From positions 1-64,000 of the forward strand of contig NZ_JACIEV010000002.1 in NCBI RefSeq assembly GCF_014197105.1: DNA of 64,000 nucleotides, given 5' to 3'. Of this stretch, positions 27,753 through 37,509 are shown one piece after another. Source of the DNA: Sphingomonas jinjuensis. Its GTDB lineage: Bacteria; Pseudomonadota; Alphaproteobacteria; Sphingomonadales; Sphingomonadaceae. Every line of letters starts with the position of its first letter. Within the stretch, counting starts at the first letter, position 1. The notes beneath the pieces were generated by a model. The model searched no databases. It saw nothing but the letters and a program-made list of their open reading frames with translations, and had not been told where the DNA came from. Position numbers and translations under genes: made by a program.

Positions 27753-28676
27753 TCAACCGCCAGCCGCCTCGTCTAGAGCCGGGTCCGCCGCACGCGCGTG
27801 ATCCACGATCAGCCGCGCAAGCAGCGGCAGCTGTGCCGGCGGCAAGTCATGCGCCATCTGCGCGATCCGCTCCAGCCGTGCGCCGGGGATGCGACGCACC
27901 AGATCCTCGCCGGCGGCAACCGGGATCAGCGGGTCCGCCTCGCCGTGGATCACCAGCGTCGGCGCCGTGATCCGCGCCAGCCGCTCGACCCGGCTGCCGT
28001 CCGCCAAAATCGCCAGCAGCTGCCGTCGCCCGCCCGCCGGGTCGTAGTTGCGATCGAACGCAGCCGCCGCCATCTCGGCCAGCATCGCCTCGTCGCGCGC
28101 CGGATCGGGAAAGGACAGCAGCCGCATGATCTCCGCGCCTCCCCGGATGGCAGCATCGCGTTCGCCGGGCTTCGGTCGCCGCCGCAGCAGCGCGCGGCGC
28201 ACCTCGGCCGTAGGTCCGGGCACCTCGGGCGCGCCGCTCGACGACATGATCGACGTGAGGCTCGCGACCCGATCCGGCCATCCGGCCGCCATCAGCTGCG
28301 CGATCATGCCGCCCATCGACGCGCCGACGACATGCGCGCGGTCTACGCCGAGCGCATCGAGCAGCGCGATCCCGTCCGCCGCCATGTCGGTCAGCGTATA
28401 GGCCAGCGGCAATCGGACCCGCAGCTTCAGCGCGACCAGCGCCAGTAGCGGGTTGATCGCGAACGCGCCGTCGAGGTGCGTCGACAGCCCGACGTCGCGG
28501 TTGTCGTAGCGCACGACGAAGAACCCCTTCGCCGCGATCCGCTCCACCAAGGCATTGGACCAGGCGATCATCTGCGTGCCCAGCCCCATCACCAGCAACA
28601 CGCACGGGTCGGCCGGATCACCGGTCGTATCGTAAAACAGCTCGATCCCGTTCGCGCGAACCTTCGGCAATGGCAT
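27753..28676 (-). CDS. Alpha/beta fold hydrolase
   Basis: A 307-residue cytoplasmic serine hydrolase. The nucleophile elbow is GASMGG, the likely acid lies in HGEADPLIP, and the histidine in AQMAHDLPP. LVMGLGTQMIAWSN near the N-terminus contains the oxyanion region. It resembles the enol-lactonase/epoxide hydrolase branch; substrate unknown. ATG 28676 is preferred to TTG 28685. Confidence 0.82.
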   Translation of the reverse strand: MPLPKVRANGIELFYDTTGDPADPCVLLVMGLGTQMIAWSNALVERIAAKGFFVVRYDNRDVGLSTHLDGAFAINPLLALVALKLRVRLPLAYTLTDMAADGIALLDALGVDRAHVVGASMGGMIAQLMAAGWPDRVASLTSIMSSSGAPEVPGPTAEVRRALLRRRPKPGERDAAIRGGAEIMRLLSFPDPARDEAMLAEMAAAAFDRNYDPAGGRRQLLAILADGSRVERLARITAPTLVIHGEADPLIPVAAGEDLVRRIPGARLERIAQMAHDLPPAQLPLLARLIVDHARAADPALDEAAGG

Positions 28677-28777
28677 CCTCCGCAACCTGCCGCCCCAGTG
28701 TCGGGGCCGTACCGATCCTCGTCAATTGCCCGGTCGTAACGATCCGAACTGCCGCCGGGTTCTGACGCGCGCGCGCA

Positions 28778-30010
28778 TCAGCCGCCAAGGACGGCCACCA
28801 CCTCGCCCGCCGCCCGCTCCCCGCTCTCCCAAGCGCCGTGAGCGGTCGAGAAATCGAACGGGTGCGTCGCCTCACCGGCGAAGAACAGCCGATCCTCGAT
28901 AGGCGTCGCCAGCACGCCGCGTGCGTCGGCATGGCCCGGCAGCGCATGGCTGTACGATCCGCGGACATGCGTCATGCGGCACCAGCTCGACCCGATCATC
29001 GGACGCAGGTGCCGCCGGATGCCGCTACCAAGCAGCCCCGCCAACTCGTCGAGCGCGAAGGCGACGGCCGCGCCCAGTCCCTCGCGCTCGAGCATCACCG
29101 CGCCGCGCCCACCGAAGAACGCCTCGATCATGGGACGGCCGAAAGGCCGCATATAATAGCTGCCCGTCTCCGCCCGCCGCGGATCGCCGATCAGATGCGT
29201 CTCCGCAGCCAGCCCGTGCTCGCCGTCGAGCGCCAGGAACAGCTTGTCCGCCAGCCCCAGCGGCAATCGCGACGCCGCCTCGACATGCCCCCGCGCCGCC
29301 TGGGGCAGCGCGATGGCGCCGCCGGCCAGCACGTTGGTCGAAACGGTGACGACCGCCGCCGCCGCCTCAATCGATCCGCGATCGGTGACGATGCGAACGC
29401 CGTCCCGCGTCAGCGCGATCTCCGTGACCGCCGTCGCCAGCGCCATCGCCGCGGCCGGCAACTGCGCCGCCACCAGCGCGCCATACCCGGCCGGAACCCG
29501 CCAGTTATGATCGGTCGCCTTGGTATCGTAAGCCAGGAAATCGGCGATCGAGAGCCGATCGAGCTCGGCCCCGTTCATATAGCCGCTCAGCGCCTCGGCA
29601 TAGCCGCGCCACGGATCGTCCACCGGCATCGCCTCGCCCGCGCGATCGCTCGGCGGTGGTGCCGTTTCGATCCGATGCTCGAAACGCTCCCAGGCTCGAT
29701 GCGCCGCCTCCTGCTCGGCGGCGCTGAAGCTCAGGTCGCGATACTGCTCGCCCCATGCCGACCGCGACCGATCGACCGCGAAGCCCGATCGCTCCGCCAG
29801 CGCCACCATCGGATTGCGATCCGCCGAATGGAGCCAGCCGCAGCCGAGGTCGATCGCCATGCCGTCGATGGTCTCGGTCCACGCCCGTCCGCCGATCCGT
29901 GTGCTCGCCTCGACCAACAGCACGCGCCGCCCGGCCTCCTGCAACCGGGCCGCGGCGGCGATGCCTGCGGCGCCTGCGCCGATCACGACGACGTCATGGC
30001 TGGTGGTCAC
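28778..30010 (-). CDS. Flavin monoamine oxidase family protein
   Basis: A 410-residue FAD-dependent amine oxidase-like protein. The N-terminal dinucleotide fold VVVIGAGAAGIAAA is followed by the EASTRIGGRAWTE motif of amine oxidases, and the C-terminus has LFFAGEATHPFDFSTAHGAWESG, the second FAD-binding block. The likely start is GTG 30010 behind GGGGGA; TTG 30043 is in frame. Substrate amine unknown. Divergent from dinB. Confidence 0.87.
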   Translation of the reverse strand: MTTSHDVVVIGAGAAGIAAAARLQEAGRRVLLVEASTRIGGRAWTETIDGMAIDLGCGWLHSADRNPMVALAERSGFAVDRSRSAWGEQYRDLSFSAAEQEAAHRAWERFEHRIETAPPPSDRAGEAMPVDDPWRGYAEALSGYMNGAELDRLSIADFLAYDTKATDHNWRVPAGYGALVAAQLPAAAMALATAVTEIALTRDGVRIVTDRGSIEAAAAVVTVSTNVLAGGAIALPQAARGHVEAASRLPLGLADKLFLALDGEHGLAAETHLIGDPRRAETGSYYMRPFGRPMIEAFFGGRGAVMLEREGLGAAVAFALDELAGLLGSGIRRHLRPMIGSSWCRMTHVRGSYSHALPGHADARGVLATPIEDRLFFAGEATHPFDFSTAHGAWESGERAAGEVVAVLGG

Positions 30011-30069
30011 GGCATTCCCCCGCGTTCGAACGATGCCAGCCAATGCCGGGGACGGGGCGCCAGTTCCCG

Positions 30070-31188
30070 ATGCTTGACAGCCGCCCGCCGAACGCGTTCG
30101 ACGGCGCCGCCATGGCCGGCGGAAACTCGCGCAAGATCATCCACATCGACATGGACGCCTTCTACGCGTCGGTCGAGCAGCGCGACGATCCGTCGCTCCG
30201 CGGTCGTCCCGTCGCTGTCGGCGGATCGCGCGCGCGCGGTGTGGTCGCCGCTGCCAGCTATGAAGCGCGCGCATTCGGCGTGCGATCAGCGATGCCGTCG
30301 GTCACCGCGCTGCGCCGCTGCCCCGACCTCGTCTTCGTGCCGCCGCGCTTCGACGTCTATCGCTCGGTGTCGCAACAGATCCACGCCATCTTCCGCGACT
30401 ACACCGACCTGATCGAGCCGCTGTCGCTCGACGAGGCCTATCTCGACGTCAGCGAGGACCGCCTCGGCCTCGGCTCGGCCAGTGCGATCGCCGAACAGAT
30501 CCGCGCGCGGATCAAGGCAGACACCGGCCTCACCGCCTCCGCCGGAGTCAGCTACAACAAGTTCATCGCCAAGCTCGCGTCCGATCAGAACAAGCCCGAC
30601 GGCCTGTGCGTCATCACCCCAGCCAAGGGCGCGGCCTTCGTCGCCTCGTTGCCGGTCAAGCGCTTCCACGGCGTCGGCCCGGTGACGGCGGCGAAGATGG
30701 CGCGCCTCGGCATCGAAACCGGCGCCGACCTGCGCGACCGTCCCCTCGCCTTCCTCCAGGCGCAGTTCGGCAGCTACGCCGATTACCTCTACGGCGCCGC
30801 GCGCGGCGAAGACCATCGCCCCGTCCGCGCCGACCGCCCGACCAAGTCGGTCGGGGCAGAGCGCACCTTCGAGACAAACCTGTCCGACCCCGCCGACCTC
30901 CACGCCGCGCTCGATCGCGTCGCCGACGCCGCCTGGATCCGCATCGAGCGCCTTGGCACGCGCGGTCGCACGGTGACGCTCAAGCTGCGCCATGCCGACT
31001 TTCGCACGATCACCCACGCCCGCTCGTTCGCGGGCGCGGTGCCGGACAAGGCGACCTTCCTCGCCACGGGCCGCGCCCTGCTCGATGCCCAGCTACCGGT
31101 GCCGGCCGGTGTCAGGCTGCTCGGCCTGACGCTATCGGGTATCGTCGAGGACGATGCTGACAACATTCAACCGACGCTTCCGCTCTAA
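30070..31188 (+). CDS. dinB: DNA polymerase IV
   Basis: A 372-residue Y-family translesion polymerase. Motif IIHIDMDAFYASVEQRD carries the first metal-binding aspartate, SLDEAYLDVS the DE pair, and the helix-hairpin-helix region FHGVGPVTAAKM follows. The little-finger domain is present. It ends TLPL rather than with the usual extended beta-clamp motif. ATG 30112 is an alternative start. The gene converges on the ROK kinase across an inverted repeat. Confidence 0.93.
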   Translation: MLDSRPPNAFDGAAMAGGNSRKIIHIDMDAFYASVEQRDDPSLRGRPVAVGGSRARGVVAAASYEARAFGVRSAMPSVTALRRCPDLVFVPPRFDVYRSVSQQIHAIFRDYTDLIEPLSLDEAYLDVSEDRLGLGSASAIAEQIRARIKADTGLTASAGVSYNKFIAKLASDQNKPDGLCVITPAKGAAFVASLPVKRFHGVGPVTAAKMARLGIETGADLRDRPLAFLQAQFGSYADYLYGAARGEDHRPVRADRPTKSVGAERTFETNLSDPADLHAALDRVADAAWIRIERLGTRGRTVTLKLRHADFRTITHARSFAGAVPDKATFLATGRALLDAQLPVPAGVRLLGLTLSGIVEDDADNIQPTLPL

Positions 31189-31195
31189 ACACGCC

Positions 31196-31265
31196 CTTCG
31201 ACAGGCTCAGGGCGAACGGATCGAGGCAAACGACCAGAAAACCGTTCGTGCTGAGCCTGTCGAAG
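31196..31265. repeat. Long inverted repeat between convergent genes
   Basis: Two 24-base arms (31196-31219 and 31242-31265), starting CTTCGACAGGCTCAG and matching except at two positions, enclose a 22-base loop. It lies between the ends of dinB and the ROK kinase gene and probably works as a bidirectional terminator. It resembles a dispersed intergenic element of sphingomonads; that resemblance is from memory. Confidence 0.78.
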
Positions 31266-31287
31266 CACCTGCCCCACACCGACGCGC

Positions 31288-32205
31288 TTATCCCCCGGCG
31301 TAGGAGCGATGCAGATGCTCCTCCAGCGCCTGCGCGCCCAGCACGATCGCGCCGAGCGGCCCGGCATTGTCGCCCAGCGCCGGCGGCACCACGAACGTCT
31401 CGGCCAGCTGTACCTCGGGTAGCGCGATATAGCCCGCCAGCGACTTCGTCATCGCCGAGCGCACGCGCGGAAACAGGTGGCTGTTTCCCATCATCACCCC
31501 GCCGCCCATCACGATCCGCCGCGGGGTGCCGGTCAGCACCAGCGTATGGCACAGCTGGCCCAGCGCATGGGCGACGCCCTCCCACACCGGATCGTCGGCG
31601 CCGATTTCCTGCCCCTTGCGTCCGGTCCGCGCCGCCAGCGCCGGCCCTGCGGCCAGCCCCTCGCAGCACGCGCCGTGATAGGGGCAGCTGCCGACCCAGT
31701 CGTCACCCGGCAACCGGACGGGTCGGATATGGCCCAGCTCGGCATGCGTCAGGCCATCGACGGGTCGATGCCCGGCGATGACGCCGACGCCGATCCCCGT
31801 CCCGACCGTCGCATAGGCGACGTCGGCCAGCCCCTTCGCCGCGCCCCACCGCGCCTCCGCCAGCGCCGCCCCGACCACGTCGGTATGGAACGCCGTCGGC
31901 ACGCCGTATCGCGCCTCGAGCCGCTTCGCGACGTCGGTCCCCGCCCAGCCGGGCTTGGGCGTCGACGTGATCTGGCCATAATCGGCGGCGTGGCGATCGA
32001 TCGAGATCGGACCGAAGCTCGCGATGCCCAGTGCCGAAAACCCGCCCCAGCCGTCGAGGACGCGTTCGATCCCAGCCATCGTCTCGTCGGGCCGCGTCGT
32101 CGGCAGCGACACGCGATCCTCGATCTGCTCGGGACCGCGCGCCAGGATGCAGACGCATTTGGTGCCGCCCAATTCGATCCCGGCAACCAGCGGTGCGTCG
32201 GTCAT
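31288..32205 (-). CDS. ROK family sugar kinase, fructokinase-like
   Basis: A 305-residue kinase of the ROK family. GIELGGTKCVC is the ATP-phosphate loop, and CPYHGACCEGLAAGPAL is the zinc-binding/substrate block of bacterial fructokinases. Third gene of a minus-strand run after glmU and glmS (34 bases between glmS and this gene), so it likely feeds fructose-6-phosphate into amino-sugar synthesis. Start ATG 32205 removes an unconserved extension that would overlap glmS. Confidence 0.87.
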   Translation of the reverse strand: MTDAPLVAGIELGGTKCVCILARGPEQIEDRVSLPTTRPDETMAGIERVLDGWGGFSALGIASFGPISIDRHAADYGQITSTPKPGWAGTDVAKRLEARYGVPTAFHTDVVGAALAEARWGAAKGLADVAYATVGTGIGVGVIAGHRPVDGLTHAELGHIRPVRLPGDDWVGSCPYHGACCEGLAAGPALAARTGRKGQEIGADDPVWEGVAHALGQLCHTLVLTGTPRRIVMGGGVMMGNSHLFPRVRSAMTKSLAGYIALPEVQLAETFVVPPALGDNAGPLGAIVLGAQALEEHLHRSYAGG

Positions 32206-32239
32206 CCTTGCTTCTCCTACAAACGAGTCGCCTGCCGGC

Positions 32240-34063
32240 CTATTCGACCGTGACCGACTTGGCGAGGTTGCGTGGCTGGTCGACATCCGTCCCCTTGGCG
32301 ACGGCGACGTGATACGCGAGCAGCTGCACCGGCACCGCATAGACCAGCGGCGCGATCAGCGGGTGCACCTTGGGCATGGTGATCGTCGCGATGCAACCCT
32401 CGCCTGCCGCCTGGATGCCGTCATAGTCGCTGATCAGGATGACCTTGCCGCCGCGTGCCTGGACCTCCTGCATGTTACTGACGGTCTTCTCGAACAACGG
32501 CCCCGACGGCGCGATGACGATGACGGGGACGTTCTCGTCGATCAGCGCGATCGGCCCGTGCTTCATCTCGCCCGCGGCATAGCCCTCGGCATGGATGTAG
32601 CTGATTTCTTTCAGCTTCAGCGCGCCCTCGAGCGCCAGCGGATAATCGGTGCCGCGCCCCAGATACAGCACGTCGCGCGCACCCGCGACCGCGCCCGCCA
32701 TTTCCTGGATCGATTCGTCATAGGCCAGCGCGGCGTTGAGCGCCGCCGGCGCCTCGCCCAGATGCCGGACGATCTGCCGCTCCTCGCCGTCCTTGAACAG
32801 CCCCTTGGCATGGGCCAGGTTCGCCGCCAGCGCTGCCAGCACCGCCAGCTGGCAGGTGAACGCCTTGGTCGAGGCGACGCCGATCTCCGGCCCGGCATGC
32901 GTCGGCAGCAGCAGGTCCGCCTCGCGCGCCATCGAGCTGGTCGGCACGTTGACCACCGCCGCGATCGTCTGGCCTTCCGCCTTGGCGTGGCGCAGCGCCG
33001 CCAGTGTGTCGGCGGTCTCGCCCGACTGGCTGATGACGATCATCAGCCCGCCCGGCTCCATCACCGGCGCGCGGTAACGAAACTCGGAGGCGACATCGAG
33101 GTCGACGGGCACGCGCGCGAATTGCTCGAACCAGTATTTGGCGACCATGCCGGCGTAGAAGCTGGTGCCGCAGGCGACGATCGTTACCCGCTTGATCGCC
33201 GACAGGTCGAACTCCGGGATCGGCAGCGTTACCCGCTCTTCCATCCGCTGAAGATAGGATCGCAGCGTCTGCGCGACGACGATCGGCTGCTCGTAGATCT
33301 CCTTCAGCATGTAATGCCGATGGTTGCCCTTCGACACCAGCTCGCCGGTCACGCCGGAGATGGTGACGGCCCGCTCTACCGGCTTGTTGTCGCGATCATA
33401 GACCTGCGCCCCCTCCTCGGTGCAGACCACCCAGTCGCCCTCGTCGAGATAGGCGATCCGCTGCGTCAGCGGCCCCAGCGCCAGCGCGTCCGAGCCGAGA
33501 TACGTCTCGCCCTCGCCATAGCCCACCACGAGCGGCGAGCCGAGCCGCGCGCCGATCAGCATGTCGGGGTGCTTGCGGAACAGGATCGCGAGCGCGAACG
33601 CGCCATGGAGCCGGGGCAGCACCTCGCGCACCGCGCCGACCGGGTCAAAGCCGGCCTCCACCTTCTCGCTGACCAGATGCGCGACCACCTCGGTATCGGT
33701 CTCGCTGGTAAACACGCGCCCGCGCCCGATCAGCTCGTCGCGCAGCGCCTTGAAATTCTCGATGATGCCGTTGTGGACCACCGCGACCTCGTCGGTCGCA
33801 TGCGGGTGGGCGTTGTTGGTCGTCGGCCCGCCGTGCGTCGCCCAGCGTGTGTGCGCGATGCCGGTGCAGCCCGGCAGCGGATCGGCCGCCAGTTCGCGTG
33901 CCAGGTTGACCAGCTTGCCCGATGCGCGACGCCGCTCGATCCGACCGCCGTGATCGGTCGCGATCCCAGCGGAATCATAGCCGCGATATTCCAGCCGGCG
34001 CAGCCCGTCGAGCAACCGCTCCGCCACTTCTTCCCGACCGACGATGCCAACGATGCCGCACAT
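32240..34063 (-). CDS. glmS: Glucosamine-6-phosphate synthase (isomerizing)
   Basis: A 607-residue glutamine:fructose-6-phosphate aminotransferase, first step to UDP-GlcNAc. The N-terminus CGIVGIVG provides the catalytic Cys1 of the glutaminase domain; two SIS isomerase domains follow (ACGTSFYAG, SQSGETADT). The C-terminus ends LAKSVTVE, as in the family. Only 30 bases separate it from glmU, and no glmS ribozyme is expected or seen. Confidence 0.96.
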   Translation of the reverse strand: MCGIVGIVGREEVAERLLDGLRRLEYRGYDSAGIATDHGGRIERRRASGKLVNLARELAADPLPGCTGIAHTRWATHGGPTTNNAHPHATDEVAVVHNGIIENFKALRDELIGRGRVFTSETDTEVVAHLVSEKVEAGFDPVGAVREVLPRLHGAFALAILFRKHPDMLIGARLGSPLVVGYGEGETYLGSDALALGPLTQRIAYLDEGDWVVCTEEGAQVYDRDNKPVERAVTISGVTGELVSKGNHRHYMLKEIYEQPIVVAQTLRSYLQRMEERVTLPIPEFDLSAIKRVTIVACGTSFYAGMVAKYWFEQFARVPVDLDVASEFRYRAPVMEPGGLMIVISQSGETADTLAALRHAKAEGQTIAAVVNVPTSSMAREADLLLPTHAGPEIGVASTKAFTCQLAVLAALAANLAHAKGLFKDGEERQIVRHLGEAPAALNAALAYDESIQEMAGAVAGARDVLYLGRGTDYPLALEGALKLKEISYIHAEGYAAGEMKHGPIALIDENVPVIVIAPSGPLFEKTVSNMQEVQARGGKVILISDYDGIQAAGEGCIATITMPKVHPLIAPLVYAVPVQLLAYHVAVAKGTDVDQPRNLAKSVTVE

Positions 34064-34093
34064 GTGTGAACGCCTTGTTCTGAGGAAGATTGA

Positions 34094-35446
34094 TTAGCGA
34101 GCGGCCTTCTTTGCCGCCATCCGCTCGCGAAAGCGCTTGGCCCAGCCGGGCTTGCTCTGCCGCTCGGCCCGGACCAGCGCCAGCGAGTCCGCGTCGACGT
34201 CGGCGGTCACCACCGATCCCGCGCCGACGATCGCGCCCGCACCGATGCTGACCGGGGCGACGAGCGACGAGTTGGATCCGATGAACGCCCCCTCGCCGAT
34301 CTGCGTGCGATACTTCAGGAAACCGTCGTAGTTGCAGGTGATCGTGCCCGCGCCGATGTTCGCGCCCGCGCCGATTTCGGCATCGCCCAGATAGCTCAGG
34401 TGGTTGGCCTTGGCGCCTTCGCCCAGCACCGCCTTCTTCATCTCGACGAAATTGCCGACCTTGGCCTTCCGGCCGACGACCGCGCCGGGGCGCAGCCGGG
34501 CATAGGGGCCGATCTCCGCGCCCTCACCGACGGTTGCGCCCTCCAGATGGCTGAACGCATGGATCGTCACGCCATCGGCAATGCTGACGCCGGGCGCGAA
34601 GACGACATTGGGCTCGATCACGACGTCGCGGCCGATCGCCGTGTCGTGCGCGAACCAGACGGTATCGGGCGCGATCAGCGTCGCGCCGTCCGCCATCGCC
34701 TGCGCGCGCCTCGCCGCCTGCCAGGCCGCCTCGACGCCGGCCAGTTCGGCGCGGCTGTTGACGCCCGCGACCTCGTCCGCCGACGTCTCGACCACGACGG
34801 CCGAGCCACCCTCGTCGTTCGCCAGCCCGATGACGTCGGGCAGATAATATTCGCCCGCCGCATTGTCGTTGCCGACGCGATCGAGCAGGCGCCACAGATC
34901 GTCGGCGCGTGCCGCCATCAGCCCCGAATTGCACAGCGTCACCGCCCGTTCGGCGGCGTCGGCGTCCTTATATTCGACGATCCGGTCGATGCTGTCGCCG
35001 CTGCCGACGATCACCCGGCCATAGGCCGCCGGATCGGCCGGCCGAAACGCGAGTACCACCGCGTTTGGTCGCGGCTTGGCATGAAGCGCGCCCAGCATCC
35101 GTCGCATCGTCGCCGCCGTCACCAGCGGGACGTCACCATACAGGATCAGCACGTCACCCGCGAAGCCGTCGAGCGCGTCGCGCGCCTGAAGAACGGCATG
35201 CGCCGTCCCCAGCTGCTCGGCCTGCAATGCCGTGCCGATCCCCAGCGGCGCCACCGCCGCCTCGACCTGTTCGCGCCCGGCGCCGGTCAAGACCACGACC
35301 TTTTGCGGCGACAGTGCCGACACGCTGTCGATCAGGTGCAGCAACATCGGCCGCCCGGCGATGGGGTGAAGCACCTTGTGCAGGTCGGATTTCATCCGCG
35401 TGCCCTTGCCGGCGGCAAGGATGATGACGGCGAGTGGCGTGGTCAT
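34094..35446 (-). CDS. glmU: Bifunctional GlcNAc-1-P uridyltransferase / GlcN-1-P acetyltransferase
   Basis: A 450-residue enzyme for the last two steps to UDP-GlcNAc. The N-terminal pyrophosphorylase has LAAGKGTRMKS and YGDVPLV; the C-terminal left-handed beta-helix hexapeptides include GEGAEIGPYARLRPGA and GAGTITCNYDG. Start ATG 35446 gives the standard N-terminus. First gene of the glmU-glmS-ROK operon, divergent from gph over 60 bases. Confidence 0.95.
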   Translation of the reverse strand: MTTPLAVIILAAGKGTRMKSDLHKVLHPIAGRPMLLHLIDSVSALSPQKVVVLTGAGREQVEAAVAPLGIGTALQAEQLGTAHAVLQARDALDGFAGDVLILYGDVPLVTAATMRRMLGALHAKPRPNAVVLAFRPADPAAYGRVIVGSGDSIDRIVEYKDADAAERAVTLCNSGLMAARADDLWRLLDRVGNDNAAGEYYLPDVIGLANDEGGSAVVVETSADEVAGVNSRAELAGVEAAWQAARRAQAMADGATLIAPDTVWFAHDTAIGRDVVIEPNVVFAPGVSIADGVTIHAFSHLEGATVGEGAEIGPYARLRPGAVVGRKAKVGNFVEMKKAVLGEGAKANHLSYLGDAEIGAGANIGAGTITCNYDGFLKYRTQIGEGAFIGSNSSLVAPVSIGAGAIVGAGSVVTADVDADSLALVRAERQSKPGWAKRFRERMAAKKAAR

Positions 35447-35506
35447 ATCTGCCGCTTGCCACCAAGACATTGCCAATTCCAGTCCGCCACGTCAGCAGCC
35501 GCGGCC

Positions 35507-36193
35507 ATGACCGAGATTTCACGCCCCCGTTTCCCGTTCGACATCGTCGGGTTCGACCTCGACGGTACGCTGCTCGACACCACCGCCGACCTCGCCGCCG
35601 CGGTAAACCACGCGCTCGCGTCCGCCGGGCGCGCGACGCTGACCATCGATCAGGTCCGGCCGATGGTGGGCGGTGGCGGGCGGCACATGCTCGCGCAGGG
35701 CATGGCGGCGACCGGCGGCTGCACCGACGACGAGCTCGACGCGCTGCTCCAGCGCCTGCTCGCCTATTACGAGGAACATATCGCCGATCTCACCCGCCCG
35801 TTTCCCGGCGCGCTCGCTGCGCTCGATCGACTGGCGGAAGTCGGGGTGAAGCTCGCCATCGTCACCAACAAGCGCGAACGACTGGCGCGACTGGTGCTTG
35901 GCCAGCTCAGGCTGACGGGCCGGTTCGCGACGATCATCGGCGGCGACCGGCTCGGTGATGGGCGCGGCAAGCCGGCGCGCGACCTGATCGATCTCATGAT
36001 CGAGGAATGCGGCGGCGGCCGCGCCGCCTTCGTCGGCGACACCGTCTACGACGTCGAGGCGGCGCGTAACGCGGGCATTTCGGTCGTGACCTTCAATCCC
36101 GGCTTTCCCGACATGCCGACAGGCGATCTCGGCGCCGATGCCGTGATCGACCATTACGATGCGCTGATCCCCACCCTCGAACGGCTCGGCTGA
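35507..36193 (+). CDS. gph: Phosphoglycolate phosphatase-like HAD hydrolase
   Basis: A 228-residue HAD-superfamily phosphatase. FDLDGTLLDT holds the nucleophile aspartate, IVTNK motif II, and FVGDTVYDVEAARNAG motif IV; the helical cap lies between them (residues about 20-85). Gph removes phosphoglycolate from DNA repair or oxygenase activity. Specificity is by family only. Confidence 0.83.
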   Translation: MTEISRPRFPFDIVGFDLDGTLLDTTADLAAAVNHALASAGRATLTIDQVRPMVGGGGRHMLAQGMAATGGCTDDELDALLQRLLAYYEEHIADLTRPFPGALAALDRLAEVGVKLAIVTNKRERLARLVLGQLRLTGRFATIIGGDRLGDGRGKPARDLIDLMIEECGGGRAAFVGDTVYDVEAARNAGISVVTFNPGFPDMPTGDLGADAVIDHYDALIPTLERLG

Positions 36194-36240
36194 CGCCAGC
36201 GGCTTGGACAAGCCGCCGCCGCCCCGCCAAAGAGCCGCGC

Positions 36241-37449
36241 ATGACGTCCCGATTCGCGCAACGTCTGCTCGGCGCCATCGCCATCGCCGCGATCGGGGCG
36301 ATGGCGGCCGGGGTCGTCGCCAACGCCGATGCGGCGGCGATCACGCTGGTCGTCGGCATCGCCGGTGCGCTCGCGGCGATCGGCACCCGCGACGACGAGA
36401 ATGTCGCCAAGGGCGATGCCGAGGGCAATGCCGACCAGCTGCTCGGCGAGGTGCTCGACACCATCGTCGAGCCGGTACTGCTGATCCGCGGCGGCGTCGT
36501 CAGCTTCGCCAACGCCGCCGCGACCAAGCTGCTCGGCGACCATATCGTCGGCGAGGACGCCCGGGTCGCCATCCGTCACCCCGCCGCCGCCGGCCGCCTC
36601 GCCTCGCGCGGTGGCGACGATCGGCCGGTCGAACTGCATGGGCTGGGCTCCCCCGACCAGCGCTGGGAAATGCGCGTCGGCGAGGCGGGTGACGGCGCGC
36701 GCATCGTCCAGCTGATCGATCGCACCGGCAACTATGCCGCCGAACGGATGCGCGTCGATTTTGTCGCCAACGCCAGCCACGAGCTGCGCACCCCGCTCGC
36801 CTCCATCCTAGGCTATGTCGAGACGCTCTCGGAGGAAGCGGGCGAGGACCCCGGCATCCGCGCCCGCTTCCTGAAGGTGATGTTCGACGAGGCACGCCGG
36901 ATGCAGCGGCTGGTCGAGGACCTGATCTCGCTCAGCCGGATCGAGGCGGAGAAATACCGTACCCCCGCCGAGACAATCGACCTCGCCATGCTGGCCGAGG
37001 ACATTCGCGACGAGCTCGCCCGCGGCGGCAGCGAGCGCGCCCGCGACGTCTCGTTGACGATCCAGACCGAGGGCGCGCTGGTCGCCGGCGACCGCGCCCA
37101 GTTGTCGCAGCTGCTCCACAATCTCATCGGCAACGCGATGAAATACGGCCGCCCCGGCACCCCCGTCCGCGTCACCCTTGGCCGCGATGGCGAGCGGATG
37201 CTTCGCCTCGCCATCGAGGATCAGGGCGACGGCATCGCGCCCGAGCATATCCCCCGCCTCACCGAGCGTTTCTATCGCGTCGATGCCGGGCGCAGCCGCT
37301 CGCTCGGCGGCACCGGCCTCGGCCTCGCGATCGTCAAGCACATCGTCGAGCGCCATCGCGGACGGCTCGACATCCAGAGTCGAGTCGGCGTCGGCACCAC
37401 CGTGGCGGTCGTCATGCCGCGCGCCCAGACCGCTGTCATCAAAGGGTAA
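36241..37449 (+). CDS. phoR: Phosphate regulon sensor histidine kinase
   Basis: A 402-residue membrane sensor kinase. Two short hydrophobic helices occupy residues about 8-50, then a PAS-like region, then DHp with the phospho-accepting histidine in ANASHELRTPLAS, and a catalytic domain with NLIGNAMKY (N box), EDQGDGI (G1) and GGTGLGL (G2). Position directly before pstS and a shared regulon with phoB identify it as PhoR. Reports low phosphate through the Pst complex and PhoU. Confidence 0.92.
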   Translation: MTSRFAQRLLGAIAIAAIGAMAAGVVANADAAAITLVVGIAGALAAIGTRDDENVAKGDAEGNADQLLGEVLDTIVEPVLLIRGGVVSFANAAATKLLGDHIVGEDARVAIRHPAAAGRLASRGGDDRPVELHGLGSPDQRWEMRVGEAGDGARIVQLIDRTGNYAAERMRVDFVANASHELRTPLASILGYVETLSEEAGEDPGIRARFLKVMFDEARRMQRLVEDLISLSRIEAEKYRTPAETIDLAMLAEDIRDELARGGSERARDVSLTIQTEGALVAGDRAQLSQLLHNLIGNAMKYGRPGTPVRVTLGRDGERMLRLAIEDQGDGIAPEHIPRLTERFYRVDAGRSRSLGGTGLGLAIVKHIVERHRGRLDIQSRVGVGTTVAVVMPRAQTAVIKG

Positions 37450-37509
37450 CGCCACTGTCACAGAGGGCAGCGCAGCGGTGACGGGGGCAGTCGCCGCGGC
37501 GAGGTTTCG

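Noticed and set aside
34064..34093. glmS ribozyme or riboswitch
   Set aside because: Only 30 bases separate glmU from glmS, too short for the ribozyme.
37455..37480. Possible Pho box before pstS
   Set aside because: One half-site-like CTGTCAC is present, but no second half-site with proper spacing; only mentioned in the pstS entry.
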